A DNA stretch of 64,000 nt from Pseudomonadota bacterium (GTDB taxonomy: Bacteria > Pseudomonadota > Alphaproteobacteria > Sphingomonadales > Sphingomonadaceae): contig JAJZTH010000009.1 in the NCBI GenBank assembly GCA_021849075.1, positions 1 to 64,000 on the forward strand, given 5' to 3'. Position numbers and translations under genes: made by a program. Each line of letters opens with the position of its first letter. Within the stretch, counting starts at the first letter, position 1. Under the pieces are notes generated by a model, which saw only the letters and a list, made by a program, of their open reading frames with translations, was not told where the DNA came from and did no database searches. Shown one piece after another: positions 1 to 9,624 of the stretch.

Positions 1-108
1 GAGCGATCCCATGAGGCAACATGGCGCCGCATCGGAACACTCCTCGATGCCTTCACCCCCAGCGAATGCCAAAACTATCTTCGCAACGCCGGGTATGGCG
101 CAACCTAA
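1..108 (+). pseudogene. C-terminal end of an IS630-family-like transposase (truncated by window start)
   Basis: Frame 1 reads ERSHEATWRRIGTLLDAFTPSECQNYLRNAGYGAT*, matching the typical IS630 transposase C-terminus (W..IG.LLD.FTP.EC.NY...AGY). Confidence 0.7.
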
Positions 109-121
109 TGTCATCCCGATC

Positions 122-330
122 TAGAGCATTTTGAAGTCATCTGGAACAGATGACGGCTCGCAAATACGGAAAACAAAGGACTCTTAGAGTGTGATGCGGT
201 TCAATCCAATCGCATCACACTCTAGAGCATCGTGCGCAAAAGTGGGAACCGGTTTTGCGTTTAAAACGATGCGAAAACAAAAAATTAGAGCGCGCGACCT
301 GCGTCTGACTTAACGTAGCGCGCTCTAGAG
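122..330. repeat. Cluster of four intergenic palindromes joined by CTCTAGAGC-type junctions
   Basis: Hairpins at 136-154 (GTCATCTG/CAGATGAC), 185-224 (14-bp arms TAGAGTGTGATGCG), 227-272 (GCATCGT/ACGATGC with inner CGCAAAA/TTTTGCG) and 286-327 (TAGAGCGCGC/GCGCGCTCTA). Confidence 0.75.
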
Positions 331-740
331 CCGGCAAATCGGCATCATCGCCAAGATGCCGCCAGCAGGCGGATGCCAGTCATTTTGCCCAATCGAAATC
401 CCATCGGCTTAGCGGGTAGATCGCCCGTCGAGCGGATTGCTGCGATCAGGCGCGCGTCCAGCATCTGATCGATCGCATCCCATTCGATCCGGCGATAATT
501 GCGCCTTCTGCGGTTTGACAGGGTCCGACACACCTGGACAAGTCACGCCGGCGGCGGCCAGACCGCGCCAGTCAAAGCAGCGGCCTTCCAAATAACCGGT
601 CCTTTCTGCGCGGCCGGGATGTTCCCTTGCTCACACTATCCTGCAGCGTTGGCGACAATAGACGACTTGACAGAATAAGCGTCGAAGTTCAAATAATAAG
701 ACCAAAGTGCGAATATACGTACAACACTGGGAGAGAGACG

Positions 741-3587
741 ATGAAAGTGCGCCCGATTCTGTGTGCCGCCACTTCTGTGATGGCTATTGCCGGATGGTTC
801 AGCCTGGCCCATGCGCAGGAGGCTCCATCAACACCATCGCCGGCCGGCCAACAGCTTCCGGCTGACCAGCCGCCGGAACAGGCGCCGGCAAACGCAGCCG
901 ATCAAAGACTGATCGCGGACATTGTCGTCACCGGGTCGCGTATTGCCCGCAATGGTTATTCGGCGCCCACGCCGTTGACGATGATGTCGGATGCAGAGTT
1001 GAAACAGACGACGTCGCCCACGATCGCGACAGCGCTGATCCAGTCAGTCCCCGCGCTTCAGGCATCCACCACCACCAACAATTCGGGCAACACCACGCTT
1101 ACGGGCGGCCAGAATTATCTGAACCTGCGCAATTTGCAGCCACAGCGCACCCTGGTGCTGCTGGACGGCCGCCGGGTCGCCCCGACAGCGGTAAACGGCG
1201 CCACGGATATCAACCTTCTGTCGACCGGACTGGTGTCGCGGGTCGATGTCGTTACTGGCGGCGCATCGGCCGCTTATGGGTCGGACGCTGTTGCAGGCGT
1301 CGTCAATTTCGTGCTCGACACGAAATTCTCTGGCATCAAGGGTGAATTGACCGGTGGCACATCCCAGCGCGCCGACGACAGGCGTTGGGGTTTGACCCTG
1401 TCCGCCGGCACCGGCTTCGCTCAGGATCGCGGCCATATCATCGTCAGCATGGAATATTTCGACAGCAAGGGCGTGCTGGGCAAGATCGACCCGCAAGGCA
1501 AACGGTCGTGGCAGGATGATACCTGGTCACGGTTCAACAATCCTGGCGCCACGCCAAATTATGTCATCGGCGGCGGCGCCCGGTTGGCGACTGGTACGGA
1601 AGGCGGCCTTATAACCTCCGGGCCGCTTGCCGGCATTGAATTTGGCGCGAACGGCGTGCCGCAGCAATTTGTCTTTGGTCAATATCGCGGCGGCGGCAAT
1701 CAATATACCCAGGGCGGCAGTGGCGAGAACACGGCGCCGCTCATCCCGCTCAACGCGCCGCTGGAACGGCTGACGGCCTTCACCCATATCCGCTACGATC
1801 TGACCGATGATCTCACCGTCTATGCGGAAGGATCCTATGGTCATTCCGATACCAGCTATCCCAGCACACAGCTGAACATGATCGGGTCGAATGCGGTTCA
1901 GATCCAGCGCGACAACGCCTTTCTGCCCACCTCGATCCGCGATCAGATGACGGCACTCAACCTGAGCAATATCACCATTGGCAAATTCGCACCGCGCCAA
2001 CTCGGCATCCTGACGCCGGCGTTCGAAAATGAGACTTTCCGCGGCGTGATCGGCTTTGATGGCAAGCTGGGCGGCAACTGGACCTATGGCGCCTATTATC
2101 AACATGGTGAAACGCAGTTCGACCAGAGCAGCAAGAACAACATCATACTCGCCAATTTCCTGAATGCGATCGATGCGGTGGTGAACCCCGCCACCGGTAC
2201 GATCACGTGCCGCAGCACCCTGACGAACCCGGGCAATGGCTGCATCCCGCTCAACATCATGGGAACCAATGTCGCCTCTCCGCAGGCCGTGGACTATGTG
2301 CTGGGCAGCGTTCATGCCGTGCTCAACACGAAACAGGATGTGTTCAGCGCGCATATCGGCGGGGATTTGCCCTTCTCCACCTGGGCCGGTCCGATATCTG
2401 TGGCGGGTGGCTTCGACTATCGCCGGGAATGGGCGCGGCGTGTTTCCGATCCTATTTCGACCAGTCCCAATCCACGCACCGGCGCGCCGGGCGGTTTCCT
2501 GTTCACAAACCCTCAACCGCTCCGGGGCAGCTATAACGTCAAGGAAGTCTATGCCGAAGTGGCCGTGCCGCTGGCCAAGGACAGCCGCTTTGCCCATTCG
2601 CTCGATCTGAACGGCGCCGTTCGCTACACCGATTACAGCACCAGCGGCGGTGTCGTTACCTGGAAAATCGGCGCGACCTATGAGCCTTTTGCGGATCTGC
2701 GTTTGCGCGCCACCCGCTCGCGCGACATTCGCGCCGCCAATATCAACGAGCTTTACACCTCCTCGCTTGGCTTCACCGGCATCACCGATCCGGAAAATGG
2801 CATGACCTACACCGTCAGCCCGCGGCTGATCGGCAACCCGGATCTCGACCCGGAAAAGGCCGACACGACGACGATCGGCGCAATCTATCGCCCGTCCTTC
2901 CTCCCTGGCTTCGGCGTGTCGGTCGATTATTACACGATCAACATAAAGGGCGCGATCACCACGTTGAATCTTCAGAACCAGATCAACGAATGTTTCGCAG
3001 GCAATGCGGCCCTATGTGCGCTGCAGACCCGCGGTGGACCGAACAATCTGATCACGTCGATCATTCAGCCGTTTCTCAACCTTCAGTCGCTCAAGACCAA
3101 TGGCCTGGACATCGACGTCAATTATCGCCTGCAATGGGGCGAAGATAATTCGCTGATGCTGCGCGCTATCGCCAGTCGGGTGGGCAAGTTGCAAACCACC
3201 ACATTGGGGTCTGCCCCCCTTGACGTCGCGGGTGTTGTCGGGACGGGGCGTAACGGCATACCGCATTGGACCGGCAACGCCACGCTTCGTTATGATGGCG
3301 GCGGCAACAGCGTCATTTTGCGCGAACGCTTCGTGGGCGGCGGCGCGTTCGATCCGCTACTGGCGCCGGGCTATCGCATCCCGTCTGTTTTCTACACGGA
3401 CCTCACGGTCCAGCGTAAATTTGCGGTTTCCGGCGGTGAGTTCGAAGCTTTCGCCACAGTCACCAATTTGTTCGATCGCAATCCGCCCTTCAATCCGGGC
3501 ACAAGCACGTCGAGCGCCAGCGTCAACCTGACGCTACATGACGGGGTCGGCCGGTCCTTCGCCGCTGGATTGCGGTTCAAATTCTAG
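741..3587 (+). CDS. TonB-dependent receptor
   Basis: Signal peptide MKVRPILCAATSVMAIAGWFSLAHAQ; plug motif VVTGSRIARNGYSAPTPLT and VLLDGRRV; C-terminal FAAGLRFKF beta strand; ATG at 741 preceded by GAGAGAGACG. Confidence 0.93.
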   Translation: MKVRPILCAATSVMAIAGWFSLAHAQEAPSTPSPAGQQLPADQPPEQAPANAADQRLIADIVVTGSRIARNGYSAPTPLTMMSDAELKQTTSPTIATALIQSVPALQASTTTNNSGNTTLTGGQNYLNLRNLQPQRTLVLLDGRRVAPTAVNGATDINLLSTGLVSRVDVVTGGASAAYGSDAVAGVVNFVLDTKFSGIKGELTGGTSQRADDRRWGLTLSAGTGFAQDRGHIIVSMEYFDSKGVLGKIDPQGKRSWQDDTWSRFNNPGATPNYVIGGGARLATGTEGGLITSGPLAGIEFGANGVPQQFVFGQYRGGGNQYTQGGSGENTAPLIPLNAPLERLTAFTHIRYDLTDDLTVYAEGSYGHSDTSYPSTQLNMIGSNAVQIQRDNAFLPTSIRDQMTALNLSNITIGKFAPRQLGILTPAFENETFRGVIGFDGKLGGNWTYGAYYQHGETQFDQSSKNNIILANFLNAIDAVVNPATGTITCRSTLTNPGNGCIPLNIMGTNVASPQAVDYVLGSVHAVLNTKQDVFSAHIGGDLPFSTWAGPISVAGGFDYRREWARRVSDPISTSPNPRTGAPGGFLFTNPQPLRGSYNVKEVYAEVAVPLAKDSRFAHSLDLNGAVRYTDYSTSGGVVTWKIGATYEPFADLRLRATRSRDIRAANINELYTSSLGFTGITDPENGMTYTVSPRLIGNPDLDPEKADTTTIGAIYRPSFLPGFGVSVDYYTINIKGAITTLNLQNQINECFAGNAALCALQTRGGPNNLITSIIQPFLNLQSLKTNGLDIDVNYRLQWGEDNSLMLRAIASRVGKLQTTTLGSAPLDVAGVVGTGRNGIPHWTGNATLRYDGGGNSVILRERFVGGGAFDPLLAPGYRIPSVFYTDLTVQRKFAVSGGEFEAFATVTNLFDRNPPFNPGTSTSSASVNLTLHDGVGRSFAAGLRFKF

Positions 3588-3595
3588 ACCCGACC

Positions 3596-3638
3596 GCAAA
3601 TGGGCGATTGAAGGCGCAGTCCTTCATCGCCCATTTGC
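3596..3638. terminator. Long perfect hairpin downstream of the TonB receptor
   Basis: GCAAATGGGCGAT / ATCGCCCATTTGC 13-bp arms plus inner GAAGG/CCTTC. Confidence 0.6.
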
Positions 3639-3660
3639 ATCAATTTGGGCCAGACAGATT

Positions 3661-3714
3661 ATGGCGCAGGATCGGATCATCAAGGATCGGATCCTGCGCC
3701 ATCTTTTGTTTTCC
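3661..3714 (+). terminator. Intrinsic terminator-like hairpin
   Basis: ATGGCGCAGGATC (3661-3673) / GATCCTGCGCCAT (3690-3702) followed by CTTTTGTTTTCC. Confidence 0.65.
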
Positions 3715-3750
3715 TATGCTAGACTATGACGACTTGGCTTTGATCCACGC

Positions 3751-3841
3751 CGTCATTGCGAGCGCAGCGGGCCGAAGGCGGGCGAAGCCCAGCCAATCCA
3801 CTGGCGCACCTATGGATTGCTTCGCTGCGCTCGCAATGACG
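3751..3841. repeat. Dispersed palindromic repeat, family A (CGTCATTGCGAGCGCAGCG...)
   Basis: Terminal CGTCATTGCGAGCGCAGCG matched by the inverted CGCTGCGCTCGCAATGACG; second copy at 21721-21790. Confidence 0.85.
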
Positions 3842-3864
3842 ATTCAATAAGAACGCATCCCGCT

Positions 3865-5031
3865 CTAAGCGGCTTCGCTCCAGATACTGATGCGGTCCTT
3901 GCCGTCCTTCTTGGCGGCGTAAAGGGCCGCATCGGCGCGGGCGACCATGTCTTCCAGTTGCTGGTCGGTTGCGATCAGATCAGCCACGCCGAAACTGGCG
4001 CGCAATTCGGCAATGGGGGCGGCCGGCAATGCCAGATGCCCCAGTTCCACGCGCACCCGCTCCATCACTTCGGCGGCGGCGGTGGCGGCGCTGTCCATCA
4101 GCAACAGACCGAATTCATCGCCCCCCATGCGGCCCACCACATCGCCCCGGCGCACCGCATTCACCAACAGCTGCGCAAAGCCGCGCAAAGCCTGATCGCC
4201 GGCAATATGACCATGGCCGTCATTCAGCGCCTTGAACCCGTCCAGATCGCACACCACCAGCGCCAGCCGTCGTTTGTGCCGGCGCGCCTGGGCGATCGCC
4301 TGCGCCGCAGCTTCGTCCAGTCCCCGGCGGTTGAGCACCTGCGTCAGCGGGTCATGGCGGATTTGCCGGCGCAGTTGCTGCGCCAGATCTCCGGCCACCA
4401 CCAGCACGGCGGTAACGGCGGTGGCGACATAGATGGTCGGCATGAAGATGCTGAAGATCAGACGATACAGATCCTTGCCCAGTTCCGGCCCTCGGATCAG
4501 CGTCGCTGACCCGGCAAGCGCAAGCTGAACAACGACAAAGGCCGAAAGAGCAATGAAGAACGCCAGTTCAGGCGGCGTGAACCGGCGTTCTTTTGGCCAC
4601 AGCGAAACCGCACTGACCGCCAGCAGCACGCCGACATAGGCCGGTATGATGAACCCCTGCATGATCTGGCTGGCCAATGGCCCGATCGCCACCGCCATGC
4701 CCAGCGTGGCGATTGCGGCGGGCACGGCGAAAGCCACCAGACGCAGCGGTTTGCCTGAGCGCTGTCGCACGCCGATCGCCAGCAATGATCCGCTGGCGAT
4801 CAGCCCTACGCCGGTAATGATGAACCAGCCGGGGCTTTTCAGGAAGAAGCCGCCAGCATTCGCCATCCATTGCAGCATGCCGACCGCATAGGATGCGGTC
4901 CAGGTCAGCACATGCCGCTGTCGCCCGAAATGCAGCCAGGCCACGGTCAATGCGATCGTCATGACAGTGGCGGTGCCAAAAAGCAGGGACAGGAGAATGG
5001 CTGGCGCGTTCATGGGCCAGCCATTTACCAA
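3865..5031 (-). CDS. Membrane-anchored GGDEF diguanylate cyclase
   Basis: Multiple N-terminal TM segments; HDPLTQVLNRRGLDEA and GRMGGDEFGLLL; RRGD inhibitory-site-like motif 5 aa upstream of GGDEF. Confidence 0.92.
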   Translation of the reverse strand: MVNGWPMNAPAILLSLLFGTATVMTIALTVAWLHFGRQRHVLTWTASYAVGMLQWMANAGGFFLKSPGWFIITGVGLIASGSLLAIGVRQRSGKPLRLVAFAVPAAIATLGMAVAIGPLASQIMQGFIIPAYVGVLLAVSAVSLWPKERRFTPPELAFFIALSAFVVVQLALAGSATLIRGPELGKDLYRLIFSIFMPTIYVATAVTAVLVVAGDLAQQLRRQIRHDPLTQVLNRRGLDEAAAQAIAQARRHKRRLALVVCDLDGFKALNDGHGHIAGDQALRGFAQLLVNAVRRGDVVGRMGGDEFGLLLMDSAATAAAEVMERVRVELGHLALPAAPIAELRASFGVADLIATDQQLEDMVARADAALYAAKKDGKDRISIWSEAA

Positions 5032-5044
5032 GATTTACTCTGAC

Positions 5045-6865
5045 TTACCAGCCACAGGACTTGCCTTTATTCTGCGCAATCAACCACTTCTGCAATGGCG
5101 CGAAATAATTCACCAGCGCCTTGCCAGACATTTCACGACTGCCGGTGAAGGCTTGCAACGCATCGGGCCAGGGCTTTGACGCGCCCATTTCCAGCATGGC
5201 GTTAAGTTTGGCCCCTACTTCCTTGTTTCCATAGAAGGAACAGCGGTGCAGCGGCCCCTTCCAACCGGCCTGCTTGCACGCGGCTTCATAGAATTGGAAC
5301 TGAAGAACGCGCGCCAGGAAGTAACGGGTGTAGGGCGTATTGCCCGGAATATGATATTTGCCGCCGGCGTCGAATTTCGTCTCGTCGCGGGACACGGGCG
5401 GAATGATGCCCTGATATTTCAGGCGCAGGTCGGTCCAGCTTTTTTCATACTGGCTCTGCGGAATCGATCCGTCGAACACGCCCCAGCGCCATTTGTCGAT
5501 CAGCAGGCCGAACGGCAGGAACGCGACCTTGTCCATCGCCTGCCGCAGCAACAGGCCCAGATCCTTGTCCGCGCCCGGCACCTTGGCGGGATCGAGCAGA
5601 CCGATCTTCACCAGATAGTCGGGCGTGATCGACAGGGCGACGAAATCGCCGATCGCCTCATGGAAACCGTCATTCGCGCCGTCCAGATAAAGCGGCTTCT
5701 GCACCTGATAGGCGCGCTGATAATAATTATGGCCCAACTCATGATGGATGGTCACGAAGTCGTCGCCATTGACCTTCGTGCACATCTTGATGCGGATGTC
5801 GTTCTTGTTGTCCAGATCCCAGGCCGACGCATGGCACACCACTTCCCGATCGCGCGGCTTGGTGATTTGCGATCGGTCCCAGAATGTCTGCGGCAGCGCG
5901 TCGAAACCCAGCGAGCTATAGAAGCCCTCGCCCGCCTTCACCATCTTGACCGGGTCATAGCCCTTTGCCGTCAGAAGGTCGGTCGTATCATAACCCAGAT
6001 CGCCAACACCCTGCGGCGCGACGATCTTGTAGATATTGCCCCATTCCTGCGCCCACATATTGCCCAGCAGGTCGGCGCGGATCGGTCCCGTCTTCGCCTG
6101 CACCGCATCGCCATATTGCTCGTTCAGCTTGGTGCGGGTGTAGCAATGCAGCTCGTCATAGAGCGGCTTCACCTCCGCCCAGATCTTGTCGGTCAGCTTG
6201 GCGAAATCGTCGGCCGGCATGTCATATTTGGACCGCCACATCGCGCCCGTATCAGCAAAGCCCAGTTCCTTCGCCCCGGCATTGGCGATGCTGACCAGCT
6301 TGGCATAATCCTGCCGCATTGGCGCGCCGACATTGTCGTGCCAGCTGACCCACATTTCCTTCAGTTCCTCGGGGTTGCGATTTTCCCCCATCTGTTCTTC
6401 GATATCGCTGCCGTTGATCGGCTGCCCCTTCAGCGTCCCCTTGCCCTTGCCATAGGCGGACTGGAGCCGGGTCGCGAGGTCGTTCAGCTCTTCGGCCGCG
6501 CCCGGCGTTGTCGGCGCGGGCAGGGTCAGCGCCGTGCGCAACAGCGTCAGCCGGCGCTTCGTCTCTTCGCTCAGCCCCGGCGCGGTCGCATATTTCGCCG
6601 CCTCCAGCGCATAATCGACTCGCTGCTTGGTGTCGATCGCGCCGAAATAGGATGCCATCGCATCGGTATCGTCGGTGATATAGGTGGCGTTGATCCACGC
6701 CGCCCGGCCGCTGACGATCGACTGGTCGAACAGGCTCTTTTCCGCCTTCGCCAGGAAGTCTTCGGCCTCGGCAGCGGTCGGAGCGGAAGCCGGCGCCTGC
6801 TGCGCCATCACTGGCGAAGCAACGATGGCGGCCGCAAGCGCGGCCAGCGAAATAGCGATTTTCAT
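5045..6865 (-). CDS. M2-family peptidyl-dipeptidase (ACE-like)
   Basis: HELGHNYYQ zinc motif (HExxH), signal peptide, EAIGDFVALSITP downstream Glu region. Confidence 0.92.
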   Translation of the reverse strand: MKIAISLAALAAAIVASPVMAQQAPASAPTAAEAEDFLAKAEKSLFDQSIVSGRAAWINATYITDDTDAMASYFGAIDTKQRVDYALEAAKYATAPGLSEETKRRLTLLRTALTLPAPTTPGAAEELNDLATRLQSAYGKGKGTLKGQPINGSDIEEQMGENRNPEELKEMWVSWHDNVGAPMRQDYAKLVSIANAGAKELGFADTGAMWRSKYDMPADDFAKLTDKIWAEVKPLYDELHCYTRTKLNEQYGDAVQAKTGPIRADLLGNMWAQEWGNIYKIVAPQGVGDLGYDTTDLLTAKGYDPVKMVKAGEGFYSSLGFDALPQTFWDRSQITKPRDREVVCHASAWDLDNKNDIRIKMCTKVNGDDFVTIHHELGHNYYQRAYQVQKPLYLDGANDGFHEAIGDFVALSITPDYLVKIGLLDPAKVPGADKDLGLLLRQAMDKVAFLPFGLLIDKWRWGVFDGSIPQSQYEKSWTDLRLKYQGIIPPVSRDETKFDAGGKYHIPGNTPYTRYFLARVLQFQFYEAACKQAGWKGPLHRCSFYGNKEVGAKLNAMLEMGASKPWPDALQAFTGSREMSGKALVNYFAPLQKWLIAQNKGKSCGW

Positions 6866-6917
6866 GATGGTCCCCTATTAGCTTATAGGGGAAGGGTGAC
6901 TTGGTCCGGCGATACAG

Positions 6918-7691
6918 TCAAGCGGTCAGGAAATCGACCATCGCCTGCCCCAATTCCTTGCGCGTGACCGCATTCATATGATTGCCCGGCACCTCGACAT
7001 AGCGACCGTTCGGCAATGTTTCGACCAGTTCCTGCGCAATGCCATTATCCTGATCGTCCACGCCGCAAATCACTTCGGTCGGCTGCTGGAAGCCGGCAAT
7101 CACCTCTTCAGGCGTATCGACGAAGGTGTTCAGGATATTGAGCATCGCCACCGGATCGCCCTTGGTGGTCTTCAGAAACGCTTCGGTCATCCATTCGGAC
7201 GTCCCCCGCTCGAACGTGCCCAGGTTGGTGAGCACATTCTTGTAATAGCCGCCCTTGTCCAGCGTCTTGGTCAACCCCCGCAGCCCCATGCCGGCCAGGA
7301 TCACGCGCCGCGGCGTCGCCCCGCGCGCCAGCATCCGCACCGTCGTCCGCGCGCCCAGCGAATAGCCGCCCAGATCATAATCGGTCAGCCCCATCTGTTC
7401 GACCAGCGCCAGATTGTCGTCAGTCAGCGCGTCGGGCGGATAGGCGGCGGCGTCATGCGGCTTGGCGCTTTCGCCATGACCGCGCAGGTCCGGCAGGATC
7501 AGGCGAAAACCGGCCGCCACCAGCTTTTCCGCATGGCCATAGCGAATCCAGTTGGTCCAGGCGTTCGAAAAATAGCCGTGGATCAGCACCAGATCACGAG
7601 TTTCATCGGTCTTGGCGCCCACCACATGCACCGCGATCGGCAAGCCATCCCGCCCCTTGATGTCATGGCGTTCGATGTTTAGGTCGGTCAT
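6918..7691 (-). CDS. Alpha/beta-fold hydrolase
   Basis: LIHGYFSNAWTNW, LPDLRGHGES, GGYSLGARTTVR nucleophile elbow, GNHMNAV. Confidence 0.88.
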   Translation of the reverse strand: MTDLNIERHDIKGRDGLPIAVHVVGAKTDETRDLVLIHGYFSNAWTNWIRYGHAEKLVAAGFRLILPDLRGHGESAKPHDAAAYPPDALTDDNLALVEQMGLTDYDLGGYSLGARTTVRMLARGATPRRVILAGMGLRGLTKTLDKGGYYKNVLTNLGTFERGTSEWMTEAFLKTTKGDPVAMLNILNTFVDTPEEVIAGFQQPTEVICGVDDQDNGIAQELVETLPNGRYVEVPGNHMNAVTRKELGQAMVDFLTA

Positions 7692-7761
7692 CGGGGCAAT
7701 TCCTTGTCGCACGGGGATTGCCCGCCGATATGGCGTCAGCCCCCGCGGTGCAAGTAGATGG

Positions 7762-8199
7762 TCATTCCCGCCAATCGTTCCGATCCGTCAAACCGACAAT
7801 CCACTGCGCATAGGGCGTGCCGCCACATCGGTTCAACAGCCGCTTGTCAGCCGACACCAGGACCGTTTCCAGCATTTCCGCGCTTGCCAGGAAGAAGCAG
7901 TCATAGGCCGGATGATCGAGATCAAAGCTGATATCCATCGCCCGACGGGCAAGCTCAGCAATCGGGATCAGATCGATGATCTCGGGGAGTATGGCGATGG
8001 CCTCGCGGGCCTGTTTGGCCCCTATTTCCCGCGCGCGGACCTTCTTCCACATGACATTGGCAAATTCCGCCGCCAGCAGATCAGGCGCAACGAGACGGCG
8101 GGACAAAAGGGTGAGCGCGATCGCGCTTTCGTTCGACAGAACAGGATCATCCGTTCCGATGACCCAACGGGCGGCAACGCTCGTATCGACAACCAGCAT
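7762..8199 (-). CDS. PIN-domain toxin, VapC-like
   Basis: MLVVDTSVAARWV...YDCFFLASAEMLETVLVSADKRLLNR: PIN acidic residues; partner antitoxin directly upstream. Confidence 0.88.
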   Translation of the reverse strand: MLVVDTSVAARWVIGTDDPVLSNESAIALTLLSRRLVAPDLLAAEFANVMWKKVRAREIGAKQAREAIAILPEIIDLIPIAELARRAMDISFDLDHPAYDCFFLASAEMLETVLVSADKRLLNRCGGTPYAQWIVGLTDRNDWRE

Positions 8200-8441
8200 C
8201 AGCGGCGGTCATCGTCCCGAAGCAGTTCTTCGGCCGGCGTTTGCCGTGCACCTTGCGGTGTCATGGCGCGTATACCCTCCAACCGCATGAGAAGGCCGTT
8301 CAGCCGCTCGCCGGTCATGGGTATTGCGCGCGTAAGCGCTTCCCGCAACTCAGCCTCCAGCGAACGCCGGTTGCGCATCGCCGCATCGCGATAAGCGGCG
8401 AGGACGGCGTCATTGAGATTGCGGATCAGAACCTGGCCCAT
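8199..8441 (-). CDS. FitA/VapB-like (Arc/MetJ-type) antitoxin
   Basis: MGQVLIRNLNDAVLAAYRDAAMRNRRSLEAELREAL ribbon-helix-helix style; stop overlaps the toxin ATG (TGATG). Confidence 0.85.
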   Translation of the reverse strand: MGQVLIRNLNDAVLAAYRDAAMRNRRSLEAELREALTRAIPMTGERLNGLLMRLEGIRAMTPQGARQTPAEELLRDDDRR

Positions 8442-8442
8442 A

Positions 8443-8473
8443 TGGCGATGCTATCATGGTGATAGCATCGCCA
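8443..8473. promoter_or_regulatory. Perfect palindrome, probable toxin-antitoxin operator
   Basis: TGGCGATGCTATCA (8443-8456) / TGATAGCATCGCCA (8460-8473), 3-nt centre, ends 1 bp from the antitoxin ATG. Confidence 0.7.
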
Positions 8474-8486
8474 CAAGGCTGGGAAA

Positions 8487-9512
<1,026 letters not shown>

Positions 9513-9624
9513 GACTAAAGTCTCCACTTCAACGCTTCATTGCGGAGTGGGCGCCATAGCGATGTGGCGGCATTTGTCCAGAAAGAAGGGCTTTGCCACC
9601 ACAAAGCCCTCCGTTAACGCAATT

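Noticed and set aside
345-591. Short minus ORFs upstream of the TonB receptor
   Set aside because: Overlapping 60-62 aa frames with no motif; could be decayed sequence but unsupported.
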